64,000 bases of DNA, taken from assembly GCF_001905905.1 (NCBI RefSeq), contig NZ_LIVT01000005.1:248001-312000 (forward strand). The letters are read 5' to 3'. The position numbers and the translations under genes are program-made. This stretch comes from Streptomyces sp. CB02366 (GTDB taxonomy: Bacteria > Actinomycetota > Actinomycetes > Streptomycetales > Streptomycetaceae). The notes beneath the pieces are model-generated. The model saw nothing but the letters and a program-made list of their open reading frames with translations, ran no database searches and had not been told where the DNA came from. This document shows, piece after piece, positions 8,435 to 16,812 of this stretch (position 1 is the first letter of the stretch; every line of letters begins with the position of its first letter).

Positions 8435-9106
8435 TCAGGCCGCCTTCGCCTTCGTCGCATACATGTCCACGTACTCCTGGCCGGAGAGCCGCATGACCTC
8501 CGCCATCACCGAGTCCGTCACCGCCCGCAGCACATAGCGGTCGCGGTCCATCCCCTCGTAGCGCGAGAACTCCATCGGCTCGCCGAAGCGCACGGTGACC
8601 TTGCCCGGCCGGGGCAGGCCCGCGCCGCCCGGCTGGAGCTTGTCGGTCCCGATCATCGCGAACGGGACCACCGGCGCGCCCGTCATCAGCGTCAGCCGGG
8701 CGATACCCGTACGGCCCCGGTAGAGCCGGCCGTCGGGGGAACGGGTGCCCTCCGGGTAGATCGCGAACGCCTGGCCCTCCTCCAGCACCCGGCGGCCCGT
8801 CATGAGCGCCGCGACGCCGCCGCGGCCGCCGTCCCGGTCCACCGGGATCATGCCGCAGCCGGTGAAGAACCAGGCCATCAGCCGGCCCTTGAGGCCCTTG
8901 CCGGTCACGTACTCGTCCTTGCCGATGTAGAACACCGGCCGGTCGCAGCAGATCGGCATGATCATCGAGTCGATGAAGGTGAGGTGGTTGCCCGCGAGGA
9001 TCACCGGCCCGGTCCCGGGAATGTTCTCGGCGCCCTCCACCTGTGGGCGGAACATCAAACGCAGAATCGGTCCGAGCACTGCCTTGATGACCGTGAGACG
9101 GGACAA
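8435..9106 (-). CDS. 1-acyl-glycerol-3-phosphate acyltransferase family protein (PlsC-like)
   Basis: Membrane-associated acyltransferase, probably in phospholipid synthesis. The catalytic block GNHLTFIDS is the NHxxxxD motif; YPEGTRSPDG is the second, phosphate-binding block. Length 223 residues. The frame stays open to 9265, but TTG at 9106 has GGAGGA (9111-9116) four bases upstream and begins the conserved sequence LSRLTVIKAVLGPILRLMF, so it is chosen. It is divergent from the glycerophosphodiesterase gene, which also acts on phospholipid material. Confidence 0.85.
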   Translation of the reverse strand: MSRLTVIKAVLGPILRLMFRPQVEGAENIPGTGPVILAGNHLTFIDSMIMPICCDRPVFYIGKDEYVTGKGLKGRLMAWFFTGCGMIPVDRDGGRGGVAALMTGRRVLEEGQAFAIYPEGTRSPDGRLYRGRTGIARLTLMTGAPVVPFAMIGTDKLQPGGAGLPRPGKVTVRFGEPMEFSRYEGMDRDRYVLRAVTDSVMAEVMRLSGQEYVDMYATKAKAA

Positions 9107-9235
9107 CGGTTCCTCCGGTGTCGTGGCCGGGCCTGTCGCGGTGGAACGGGTCCACCGGGCGGTGGCCGGTGCCGACGGATATGGGTCGGTGCAGGTGAGG
9201 ACGATACTCGCGGGTACGAGCTGATCGCACATCGG

Positions 9236-9268
9236 GTTCACGGAGCGGATACCCGGTGTTGACATGTG
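9236..9268 (+). promoter_or_regulatory. Possible PHO box (PhoP direct repeats) upstream of glpQ1-like gene
   Basis: Three consecutive 11-base units begin GTTCACG (9236), GGATACC (9247) and GTTGACA (9258). The known PhoP unit in Streptomyces starts GTTCACC. The first unit matches 6 of 7, the second 4 and the third 5. The last unit overlaps a perfect TTGACA. No good -10 follows at the right distance. Confidence 0.4.
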
Positions 9269-9369
9269 TTTCCGCCACGTTGGCCGAAGGTCTGCCCTCG
9301 CGTACGTCCCCCAGCCTACGATCGGGCCTCGCTCGAACGGACCCGGACATCACCAAGCGAGGAGCATTC

Positions 9370-10524
9370 ATGACGGAGCGTGCGTGGACGACCCCCGGCC
9401 GGCGGGCCCTTCTGGGCGCCGCGGTCCTCGGCACCGCGGCCCTGGGCATGCCCGCCGCCGCCCAGGCGGCCGAGCGGGGGCGCGGCCACGGCGGCCACGG
9501 CTCGCTGCGCGACCTGCCGGTGCCGACGGTGATCGGCCACCGCGGGGCCAGCGGCTACCGCCCCGAACACACCCTCGGCTCCTACCAGCTCGCCCTCGAC
9601 ATGGGCGCGCACATCGTCGAGCAGGACCTCGTGCCGACCAAGGACGGCCACCTGGTCTGCCGCCACGAGAACGACATCACCGCCACCACCGACGTCGCCG
9701 ACCACCCCGAGTTCGCCGGCCGCAGGACCACCAAGAGCATCGACGGCGTCTCCCTCACCGGCTGGTTCACCGAGGACTTCACCCTCGCCGAACTGAAGAC
9801 GCTGCGGGCCAAGGAGCGCATCCCGGGCACCCGCCCGGACAGCACCCTCTACGACGGCCGCTGGACGATCCCCACCTTCGAGGAGGTCCTGCGCTGGGCG
9901 GAGAAGGAGGGCCGCAAGCGGGGCAAGCCGGTCTGGCTGTACGTGGAGACCAAGCACCCCACCTACTTCCGTGAGCTCGGCCTCGGCCTGGAGGAGCCGC
10001 TCGCCCGGCTGCTGCGCCGCCACGGCCGGGACCGGAAGAACTCCCCGCTCATCCTCCAGTCGTTCGAGCCCACCTCGGTCCAGCGCCTGGCGCGGCTCGT
10101 CGACACCCCGCGCATCGTGCTGCTGTCCGGCGCGAAGACGCGCCCCTGGGACTTCGTCCGGACCGGCGACCCGCGCACCGTCGCCGACCTGGTGAAGCCC
10201 GCCGGGCTGAGGTGGACGGCCTCCTTCGCCCAGGGCATCGGCCCCACCCTCGACCTGGTCATCCCGAAGGACGCCGCGGGGCGGCTCACCACCCCGACCA
10301 CGCTGGTGCGGGACGCGCACGCCGAGGGCCTGCTGCTGCACCCGTACACCCTGCGCAACGAGAACGGCTTCCTGCCCGCCGACTTCCGCCGCGGCACCGA
10401 CCCCAACGCCTACGGCGACGTGTTCGGGGCCTACGCCGCCTACTTCGCCACCGGCATCGACGGCATCTTCGCCGATCAGCCCGACACGGCCCTGCTGGCG
10501 GCGGCGGACCACGCCGGACGCTGA
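9370..10524 (+). CDS. glpQ1: Secreted glycerophosphodiester phosphodiesterase (GlpQ1-like)
   Basis: Hydrolyses glycerophosphodiesters outside the cell to glycerol-3-phosphate and an alcohol, supplying phosphate and glycerol. 384 residues. The N-terminus TTPGRRALLGAAVLG has a twin-arginine pair (R11-R12) before a hydrophobic stretch ending PAAAQA, so Tat export is likely. The GDPD catalytic set is present: H57-R58 in VIGHRGAS, E84 and D86 in HIVEQD, and H99. The ATG at 9370 has GAGGAG about five bases upstream; longer starts would hide the signal peptide. From memory, S. coelicolor glpQ1 is SCO1565 and is PhoP-controlled, which fits both the position and the box-like repeats upstream. Confidence 0.88.
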   Translation: MTERAWTTPGRRALLGAAVLGTAALGMPAAAQAAERGRGHGGHGSLRDLPVPTVIGHRGASGYRPEHTLGSYQLALDMGAHIVEQDLVPTKDGHLVCRHENDITATTDVADHPEFAGRRTTKSIDGVSLTGWFTEDFTLAELKTLRAKERIPGTRPDSTLYDGRWTIPTFEEVLRWAEKEGRKRGKPVWLYVETKHPTYFRELGLGLEEPLARLLRRHGRDRKNSPLILQSFEPTSVQRLARLVDTPRIVLLSGAKTRPWDFVRTGDPRTVADLVKPAGLRWTASFAQGIGPTLDLVIPKDAAGRLTTPTTLVRDAHAEGLLLHPYTLRNENGFLPADFRRGTDPNAYGDVFGAYAAYFATGIDGIFADQPDTALLAAADHAGR

Positions 10525-10645
10525 CCCGGCCGCGGACGACGGGGCGGTCGCGACGACCCGTCAGCCGCCCGCCCCGGCGTGCCCCGGACGGGTGGTACGG
10601 CGCGCCCGGCGCAACCGGGAGCCGTCGCGGCACGTCCGCCGGGGC

Positions 10646-11188
10646 ATGACGCTTCTCGACCACGATCCCGGCCCCGCCCCCTCCACCGCCCTCGTCGTCC
10701 GCGCGTTACACCCTCTGGTGCGCGCGGAGGCGAGGGCCGAGGCCCCCGCCGCGGGGGTCGACCCCGCCGACCTCGAACAGACCGTCTGGGTACGGCTGCT
10801 GGAGCGGCCGGCCGCCGGGCCCCCCGCCGACGCCGCCCGCTGGGTGCGCGACACCGTCCGGGCGGAGGCCCGCCGCGGCCGGCGTACGGCCCTGCGCGAA
10901 CGCCCGTACGCCGGAACGGAACCCGCCGCCGGACCGGCCGACTGCCCGGAACGCGCCGCGCTCGGAGCCGCCGAACGCCGGGCGCTCCGCTCCGCCCTGG
11001 CCCGGCTGCCCGGCCGCTGCCCCAGGGTGTTGGAGGCGTTGCTCGCCCCCGGCGACCCGACCTACCGGGAAATCGCAGGGGAGTTGGGTATGTCACAGGG
11101 GAGTTTGGGTCCGATCCGTTCCCGTTGCCTTGGATGTCTGCGCAGAATGCTGGCTGCGGAGGTTGTCGCTCCATCCGTGCGGGGATAG
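10646..11188 (+). CDS. ECF-like RNA polymerase sigma factor containing a TTA codon
   Basis: 180 residues. A weak region-2-like part (DLEQTVWVRLLERP) is followed by a clear sigma-4 helix-turn-helix (LPGRCPRVLEALL, YREIAGELGMSQGSLGPIRS). Promoter targets are unknown and no anti-sigma gene is adjacent. The ATG at 10646 is preferred to the GTG at 10592 because it starts just before the conserved part; its ribosome site (GGGGC) is weak. Codon 21 is TTA (10706-10708), the leucine codon read only by the bldA tRNA in Streptomyces, so translation should be limited to late growth. A GNAT gene starts 47 bases downstream. Confidence 0.75.
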   Translation: MTLLDHDPGPAPSTALVVRALHPLVRAEARAEAPAAGVDPADLEQTVWVRLLERPAAGPPADAARWVRDTVRAEARRGRRTALRERPYAGTEPAAGPADCPERAALGAAERRALRSALARLPGRCPRVLEALLAPGDPTYREIAGELGMSQGSLGPIRSRCLGCLRRMLAAEVVAPSVRG

Positions 11189-11234
11189 GAAGCGTGAGGC
11201 AACCGGCGGACAGGTGAGCGGGAGGCGTGCACAC

Positions 11235-11738
11235 ATGGGCATGAGCGTGACCATCTCGGCGGCGACGGCACAGGACGTCGAGCAGATCTTCAGACTGCAG
11301 TACCTCTGCTTCCAGCGCGAAGCCGAGCTGTACGACAACTACCGGCTCGACCCGCTCGTCCAGAGCCTCGCGTCCCTGCGCGCCGAAGTCGCCGACGACC
11401 TGGTGTTCGTGGCCCGCCTCGGGGACGAAGTCGTCGGATCGGTCCGGGGGTTCACCGATCCCGACGGCGCGGGGCAGATCGGCAAGCTCTGCGTGCACCC
11501 CCGCCTCCAGGGGCACGGCCTCGGCTCCCGGCTGCTGCTCGCCGCCGAGTCCGCGCTGGCGGCACAGCGGGCGGCGACCCGGTTCCGGCTGCACAGCGGG
11601 CACCGCAGCGAGACCAACCTGCGGCTCTACCGGCGGGCCGGCTACGCCCGGGTCGGGGCCGTCACCGGAGCCGACGGCGTCCGGATGATCCTGCTGGAGA
11701 AGGACGCCGCCGACCGGGACTTCGTGGCCAGCGCCTGA
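11235..11738 (+). CDS. GNAT-family N-acetyltransferase
   Basis: Acetyl-CoA-dependent transferase of 167 residues with unknown substrate. The acetyl-CoA loop is visible in LCVHPRLQGHGLGSRLL (R/QxxGxG/A type), and the C-terminal NLRLYRRAGYARVG is also typical. The open frame begins at 11130, but ATG 11235 has GGGAGG (11220-11225) nine bases upstream; ATG 11241 is a near alternative. It is probably co-transcribed with the sigma factor 46 bases upstream. Confidence 0.85.
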   Translation: MGMSVTISAATAQDVEQIFRLQYLCFQREAELYDNYRLDPLVQSLASLRAEVADDLVFVARLGDEVVGSVRGFTDPDGAGQIGKLCVHPRLQGHGLGSRLLLAAESALAAQRAATRFRLHSGHRSETNLRLYRRAGYARVGAVTGADGVRMILLEKDAADRDFVASA

Positions 11739-11759
11739 CCGTGCGCCGCGCGGCGGCCC

Positions 11760-12200
11760 TCAGGCCGCGACCGTCTTCGCGCGGCGCAGCCAGATCATCC
11801 CGGTGACCGGCAGGATCACCGGGATGAAGAGGTAACCCATCCCGAAGTCCGACCACACGGTCGCGTCCGGGAAGGCGGCCGGATCGGCCAGCGTCCACGC
11901 GCCGACGACCAGCACGCCCACCAGCTCGGCCGCACAGCACACCAGCGCCGCCCGGCGCGCCTTCTCCCCGCCGCGCACCAGCGAGTAAGTGATGAAGCCG
12001 TACACCAGGGCCGCGACGGCCGAGAGCGTGTACGCCAGCGGCGCCCGGTCGAAGCCCCTGACCATCTCGACGACCGTTCGTGAGGCCGCCGCGACGGTGA
12101 ACACCCCGTAGAACCAGACCAGGACCCGGCCGGGGCCGGCGCCCAGTTCGAAGGACGGCTTCGGGGCCGCGGCCACCTCGGGGCGGTCGGTGTCGCTCAC
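11760..12200 (-). CDS. Small integral membrane protein, four predicted TM helices
   Basis: 146 residues, no recognised family. Four hydrophobic segments are visible, starting near VLVWFYGVFTVAAAS, YTLSAVAALVYGFITYSL, LVCCAAELVGVLVVGAW and GYLFIPVILPVTGMIWL, after a short charged, Pro-rich N-tail. GTG at 12200 is chosen because GGGGAG lies six bases upstream; an ATG at 12221 would overlap the upstream gene. It is the second gene of a two-gene unit: its start is one base past the stop of the gene ending at 12202. Confidence 0.75.
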   Translation of the reverse strand: MSDTDRPEVAAAPKPSFELGAGPGRVLVWFYGVFTVAAASRTVVEMVRGFDRAPLAYTLSAVAALVYGFITYSLVRGGEKARRAALVCCAAELVGVLVVGAWTLADPAAFPDATVWSDFGMGYLFIPVILPVTGMIWLRRAKTVAA

Positions 12201-12201
12201 G

Positions 12202-12561
12202 TCAGTCTCCCCAGATGTCATAGAGCCGGACCTCCAGAACCGCCAGCACGAGCGCGCCCGCCGCCACCGTGATCGAACCCCACCGGGTCCGCTCGGTCAG
12301 CGACAGGAATCCGGCCGCGGGCACGGCGGCGAACGAACCGATCAGATAGGCGATGAACACCGCCATCCCCTGCTCCGGCCGCTCCCCGCGGGCCAGCTGT
12401 ACGATGCCCACCACCAGCTGGGCCAGCGCCAGCACGGTGACGACCGCCATCCCGATGAAGTGCCAGTCCTTCGTCGGCTGGTCCCGGTAGGCGGCGTGTC
12501 CGCACCAGGCGGCGAGGGCGAGCGCGGCCACGGCGACCGCGACCGTCAGGGCGTCAAGCAT
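12202..12561 (-). CDS. Small integral membrane protein
   Basis: 119 residues with about four hydrophobic helices (DALTVAVAVAALALAAW, MAVVTVLALAQLVVGIV, AVFIAYLIGSFAAVPAAG, ITVAAGALVLAVLEV). No family recognised. No ribosome site precedes the ATG; CATAAT, a -10-like hexamer, ends 11 bases before it, so the transcript may have almost no leader. It is paired with the next membrane gene, suggesting a small membrane complex, but the function is unknown. Confidence 0.75.
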   Translation of the reverse strand: MLDALTVAVAVAALALAAWCGHAAYRDQPTKDWHFIGMAVVTVLALAQLVVGIVQLARGERPEQGMAVFIAYLIGSFAAVPAAGFLSLTERTRWGSITVAAGALVLAVLEVRLYDIWGD

Positions 12562-12822
12562 GTAGTGAGGGTATTATGGACGGAACGCCCGTCCGCGTGC
12601 GGCCCCGGCGACCGCGAAGGGGGCCCGCCCCGCGGGGCCGGGCTACCCGCGCGGAAGGTGGCCTTGACCACAACCGGGGGACGGAATTCCGCTCACAGCT
12701 CGCGGGAGCGCCTCGGCAGCCGCCCCCGAGCACACCCCGCCGCCCCCACGTCTTCGCAGGTCACGGCCGTGGGAAAAGGGTCCGGCCAGTGAACCGGAAC
12801 GGAGGCGTCCGGGTGTCCGGCG

Positions 12823-12841
12823 CTGTCCGCTATGCGGACAG
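12823..12841 (+). promoter_or_regulatory. Perfect 19-base palindrome upstream of the metNIQ leader
   Basis: CTGTCCGCTATGCGGACAG is perfectly symmetrical around TAT, with 8-base arms. It lies 39 bases before a short leader ORF and about 340 bases before metN. Size and position suit a repressor or activator dimer site. NdgR, an IclR regulator of methionine and leucine genes in S. coelicolor, is one candidate; that is a guess, not a motif match. Confidence 0.5.
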
Positions 12842-12880
12842 AGGGGCTCGCGGCGACCTCACGTCTGTTTTACTTGGCCC

Positions 12881-12967
12881 ATGACCACGACGAGCAGCCG
12901 CACCTTTGCGACCGAGGCGATCAGCACGCCCGGTGCTCGTTGTATGTGTCGAATGCGCGCCTTCTGA
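12881..12967 (+). CDS. Putative 28-residue leader peptide upstream of metNIQ
   Basis: Short frame from ATG 12881 to TGA 12965-12967. Its C-terminus reads RCMCRMRAF, so two Cys and two Met codons fall in the last nine sense codons. A -10-like TTTACT (12869-12874) ends seven bases before the ATG, which would make it leaderless; no ribosome site is seen and no clear -35. Downstream, before metN, two small stem-loops are possible (12984-13001 and 13017-13031). The arrangement resembles an amino-acid-sensing leader for sulfur amino acid supply. Whether it is translated is not shown. Confidence 0.45.
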   Translation: MTTTSSRTFATEAISTPGARCMCRMRAF

Positions 12968-13180
12968 GGGCCCCCGCCTGAGCCTCGCGCCCCGAAGCGA
13001 GACCGAGCCTGCGCCGTCCGCCCCCTGCGGAACGAGCGCGCCCGCGCATGTGCCGCCCCGGCAGACCGCCGCGTACAGCCATGCCGAGACCACGGCCGAC
13101 CAGCCCGAACAGTCTCTTCAGACGAACGCCCCGTGCCCGGCGGACACCGCGCCGCGCACTCGACAGTGACGGAAACCCCT

Positions 13181-14266
13181 GTGATCACCACGACGGGCCT
13201 CACCAAGGTCTACCAGTCGCGCGACCGTGAGGTCACCGCACTCGACGGCGTCGACCTCCACGTCCGCGAAGGCGAGGTGTACGGCGTCATCGGACAGAGC
13301 GGCGCCGGGAAATCCTCCCTCATCCGCTGCGTCAACCTCCTGGAACGCCCCACCTCCGGCACCGTGACGGTGGCCGGCCGGGACCTCACCGCCCTCGCCG
13401 GCCGCGGCCGGCGGGCGAGCGCCGAGCTGCGCCGCGCCCGCACCCGCATCGGCATGGTCTTCCAGCACTTCAACCTGCTGGACTCCCGGACCGTCCTGGA
13501 CAACGTGGAACTGCCGCTGGAGATCCTCGGGGTCTCCGGCCGGGAACGCACCCGCAAGGCCGGGGAACTGCTCGACCTGGTCGGCCTCGCCGACAAGGCG
13601 AAGTCCTACCCCGGTCAGCTCTCCGGCGGTCAGAAGCAGCGCGTCGGCATAGCCCGCGCCCTCGCGGGCGACCCCCAGGTGCTGCTCTCCGACGAGGCGA
13701 CCTCCGCACTCGACCCCGAGACCACCCGCTCCATCCTCCAGCTGCTGCGCGACCTCAACCGGCAGCTCGGCCTGACCGTCCTCCTCATCACCCACGAGAT
13801 GGACGTCGTCAAGACCGTCTGCGACTCCGCGGCGCTCATGCGGCGCGGCCGGATCGTCGAGTCCGGGACCGTCGGCGAACTCCTCGCCACCCCCGGCTCC
13901 GAACTGGCCCACGAGCTGTTCCCGGTCGGCGGCTCCGCCTCCGGCCCGGACCGTACGGTCCTCGACGTCACCTTCCACGGCGAGTCGGCCTCGCAGCCGG
14001 TCATCTCCCAGCTCTCCCGTACGTACAACATCGACATCTCGATCCTCGGCGCCGCGATGGACACCGTCGGCGGCAAGCAGATCGGCCGCATGCGCATCGA
14101 GCTGCCCGGCCGCTTCGAGGAGAACGTCGTGCCCATCGGGTTCCTGCGCGAGCAGGGCCTCCAGGCCGAGGTCGTCGACGGCGAGCCCGCCCCGGGCACC
14201 CCTGCGGGTACCGCCGCCGTACCGGAGCAGTCGTCCGCCCCGCTCGCCAAGGAGGCCGTCAAGTGA
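13181..14266 (+). CDS. metN: Methionine ABC transporter ATP-binding protein
   Basis: ATPase driving methionine uptake with MetI and MetQ. 361 residues. Walker A is GQSGAGKSS, the ABC signature LSGGQKQRVGIARAL, Walker B VLLSDEATSAL and the switch histidine is in LITHEMD. The C-terminal NIL domain (about residues 265-340), which senses methionine in the family, is present. GTG 13181 (VITTTGLTKVY) fits the family N-terminus; GTG 13166 in the same frame is possible. The stop overlaps metI by four bases. The 213 bases upstream hold the leader ORF's tail and stem-loops. Confidence 0.93.
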   Translation: MITTTGLTKVYQSRDREVTALDGVDLHVREGEVYGVIGQSGAGKSSLIRCVNLLERPTSGTVTVAGRDLTALAGRGRRASAELRRARTRIGMVFQHFNLLDSRTVLDNVELPLEILGVSGRERTRKAGELLDLVGLADKAKSYPGQLSGGQKQRVGIARALAGDPQVLLSDEATSALDPETTRSILQLLRDLNRQLGLTVLLITHEMDVVKTVCDSAALMRRGRIVESGTVGELLATPGSELAHELFPVGGSASGPDRTVLDVTFHGESASQPVISQLSRTYNIDISILGAAMDTVGGKQIGRMRIELPGRFEENVVPIGFLREQGLQAEVVDGEPAPGTPAGTAAVPEQSSAPLAKEAVK

Positions 14267-14934
14267 CCTGGTCCGAAATGCAGCCCCTGCTGACCCAGGG
14301 CACCGTCGACACCCTCTACATGGTGCTGTGGTCCGCGCTGGCCACCGTCGTCGGCGGCCTGCCGCTCGGCGTCCTGCTGGTCCTCACGGACAAGGGCGGA
14401 CTGCTCCAGAACACCGTGGTGAACAAGGTCATCGGCGTGGTCGTGAACATCGGCCGCTCGCTGCCGTTCATCATCCTGCTGATCGCCCTGATCCCCTTCA
14501 CCACCTGGGTCGTCGGCACCTTCATCGGCCCCACCGCGATGATCGTGCCGCTCGCCGTCGGCGCCATCCCGTTCTTCGCCCGGCTCGTCGAGACGGCGAT
14601 CCGCGAGGTGGACCACGGGCTCGTCGAGGCGGTCCAGTCGATGGGCGGCTCCATTCCCACGATCGTCCGCAAGGTGCTCCTCCCGCAGGCCCTGCCCTCG
14701 CTCGTCTCGGGTGTCACCACCACCCTGATCGTCCTCATCGGCTACTCCGCGATGGCCGGCGCGGTCGGCGGCGAAGGACTCGGCTCCAAGGCCGTGACCT
14801 ACGGATTCCAGCGCTTCGACAACCAGTTCATGCTGATCACCGTCGCGCTGCTGATCGTCATCGTCACCGTCGTCCAGCTCATCGGCGACCTCGCCGTCCG
14901 GCTGCTGGCCCGCCGAGGCCGCACCGCCTCCTGA
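14263..14934 (+). CDS. metI: Methionine ABC transporter permease
   Basis: Membrane channel of the methionine importer, 223 residues, five or six helices. The coupling-helix region that docks on MetN is seen in VEAVQSMGGSIPTIVRKVLL (EAA-type loop). It starts with GTG overlapping the metN stop (GTGA), with AAGGAGG seven bases upstream, so translation is coupled. Confidence 0.93.
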   Translation: MTWSEMQPLLTQGTVDTLYMVLWSALATVVGGLPLGVLLVLTDKGGLLQNTVVNKVIGVVVNIGRSLPFIILLIALIPFTTWVVGTFIGPTAMIVPLAVGAIPFFARLVETAIREVDHGLVEAVQSMGGSIPTIVRKVLLPQALPSLVSGVTTTLIVLIGYSAMAGAVGGEGLGSKAVTYGFQRFDNQFMLITVALLIVIVTVVQLIGDLAVRLLARRGRTAS

Positions 14935-15015
14935 GGCCAGGCCCCACAACCTTCCTTCCTCACCGAGCCCGAACTCCTTGTCCGGGCGCACCACCACAAG
15001 AAAGAGGCACTTTTC

Positions 15016-15882
15016 GTGCGCAAGAACATCAAGATCACCGCTGCCGCCGCTTCCGCCGCCGCCCTCGCCCTGGGGCTGAGCGCCTGCGGTACGGACTCCG
15101 ACCCCGCCTCCAAGGGCGGGACCGGAGCCGGCGCCGACACCTCCAAGGCCCTGGTCGTCGCCGCGTCCCCGACGCCGCACGCCGACATCCTGGAGTTCGT
15201 CGAGAAGAACCTGGCGGCGAAGGAGGGCCTCAAGCTGGAGGTCAAGGAGTTCACGGACTACGTCCTGCCGAACACCGCCACCCAGAACGGCCAGGTCGAC
15301 GCCAACTTCTTCCAGCACAAGCCCTACCTGGACGACTTCAACGCCAAGCAGAAGACCACCATCGTGCCGGTGGTCGACGTGCACCTGGAGCCCCTCGGCC
15401 TCTACTCCAAGAAGGTCAAGGACCTGGGGGACATCAAGGCCGGCCAGACCATAGCCGTCCCCAACGACACCACCAACGGGGGCCGCGCCCTCCAGCTGCT
15501 CGCCGAGAACGGCCTGATCACCCTCAAGGACGGCGTCGGCACCAGCGCCACCCTGAGCGACATCACCGACAAGAAGGGCCTGGAGTTCAAGGAGCTGGAG
15601 GCCGCCACCGTGCCCCGCGCCCTGAACGACGTGGACGCCGCCGTCATCAACGGCAACTACGCGATCCAGGCCGAGCTCTCCCCGGCCAAGGACTCCCTCG
15701 CCCTGGAGAAGGCCGAGGGCAACCCCTACGCCAACTTCCTCGCGGTCAAGAAGGGCAACGAGAAGGACCCGCGCGTCGAGAAGCTCGCCAAGCTCCTCAA
15801 CTCCGACGAGGTCAAGAAGTACATCGAGGACACCTACAAGGGCTCGATCGTCCCGGCCTTCGGCGCCCCCGCCAAGTCCTGA
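15016..15882 (+). CDS. metQ: Methionine-binding lipoprotein
   Basis: Substrate-binding protein of the importer, anchored to the outer face of the membrane. 288 residues. The signal peptide ends in lipobox LSAC with the acylated cysteine near residue 24. The NlpA/MetQ body is recognised from VVAASPTPHADILEFV and DANFFQHKPYLDDF. GTG 15016 has AAAGAGG (15001-15007) upstream. It is third in metNIQ, 81 bases after metI, and followed by a terminator. Confidence 0.94.
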   Translation: MRKNIKITAAAASAAALALGLSACGTDSDPASKGGTGAGADTSKALVVAASPTPHADILEFVEKNLAAKEGLKLEVKEFTDYVLPNTATQNGQVDANFFQHKPYLDDFNAKQKTTIVPVVDVHLEPLGLYSKKVKDLGDIKAGQTIAVPNDTTNGGRALQLLAENGLITLKDGVGTSATLSDITDKKGLEFKELEAATVPRALNDVDAAVINGNYAIQAELSPAKDSLALEKAEGNPYANFLAVKKGNEKDPRVEKLAKLLNSDEVKKYIEDTYKGSIVPAFGAPAKS

Positions 15883-15903
15883 CCCCCGACCGGCAGTTGA
15901 CCC

Positions 15904-15941
15904 GGAGCCCCGCTTCCGCCGTCCGGCGGGCGCGGGGCTCC
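15904..15941 (+). terminator. Terminator of metNIQ
   Basis: Outer arms GGAGCCCCGC (15904-15913) and GCGGGGCTCC (15932-15941), with an inner stem CCGCC/GGCGG in the loop, 21 bases after metQ. Confidence 0.75.
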
Positions 15942-16022
15942 GCGGTGCGCCCCCGCCCATGCGCGTCACCCCCCCGATGCTGCATGCTGTGCTTTTAACC
16001 GGTCTTCGGCATGGAGCTGCGC

Positions 16023-16670
16023 ATGACTACCACCTTTCCGTCCATCTCCATCAGCACGGACAGGTTGGTGATGCGCCCCTTCGAGATGGCCGACGTCCCC
16101 GCGTACATCGAGATGATGAACGACGAGGCGGTCGTCGCCTGGATGGACGGGCCGAACCCCTACACCCAGGTCGACGCCGAACGCTGGGTCCGCAGGATCG
16201 CCCCCGCCGAGCGCACCGGAGGCCACGGCATCGCCCTCGCCGTCACCGAGTTCCTCACCCAGCGGCTCGTCGGCAGCGTCCGCCTCCTCAACACCGACTG
16301 GCGCACCCGCTCCACCGAGGTCCGCTACATCACCGCCCCCTGGGCCCGCGGCGAGGGGTACGCCACCGAATCCGTGCTCGCCATAGCCGAGTGGCTCTTC
16401 CGCGACCAGGGTTTCGAACGGATCGAGCTGCGCACCCCCGCCGACAACACCGACTCCCAGCAGGTCGCCCAGAAGCTCGGCTGCATCAGCGAAGGCGTCC
16501 TGCGCAACGCCCGCATCGCCCGCACCCGGACCGAGAACGGCACCGACGGCGGCTGGACCGACATCCGCACCGACCTGATCGTCTGGGGACTCCTGCCCGA
16601 GGACCTCGAAGGCGTCGCCGAACAGCTCGCCGACGCGGGCGGCTACGGCACGTACAACGACTGGAAGTAG
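16023..16670 (+). CDS. GNAT-family N-acetyltransferase (RimJ/RimL-like)
   Basis: 215 residues. It has the layout of ribosomal-protein-type acetyltransferases: an opening TDRLVMRPFEMADVPAYIEM, then ITAPWARGEGYATESVLAIA as the acetyl-CoA loop, and NTDSQQVAQKLGCISEG near the end. The natural substrate is unknown. The ATG at 16011 is in frame, but the ATG at 16023 has GGAG six bases upstream and is chosen. Monocistronic between metNIQ and cobL. Confidence 0.85.
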   Translation: MTTTFPSISISTDRLVMRPFEMADVPAYIEMMNDEAVVAWMDGPNPYTQVDAERWVRRIAPAERTGGHGIALAVTEFLTQRLVGSVRLLNTDWRTRSTEVRYITAPWARGEGYATESVLAIAEWLFRDQGFERIELRTPADNTDSQQVAQKLGCISEGVLRNARIARTRTENGTDGGWTDIRTDLIVWGLLPEDLEGVAEQLADAGGYGTYNDWK

Positions 16671-16812
16671 CGCGACCGGTCCCGCGCACGGCCGCCCGCC
16701 GGGCCGAGGTACGGACCAGGTACTCTCACCCCTGCCCGCGTGCGACGAGCCCCGCCCCGCGTACGACGGGCGCCCGCCCCGCTCCCTCCCCACCTCCAGG
16801 AGACAGACGACG

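Noticed and set aside
12562..13180. SAM riboswitch before metNIQ
   Set aside because: I looked for the SAM-IV pattern (GGTCATGAG-type start and pseudoknot) and saw nothing like it; a covariance-model scan would settle it.
16671..16812. Cobalamin riboswitch before cobL
   Set aside because: No B12-box-like sequence seen here, before the cobT fusion, or before cobA.
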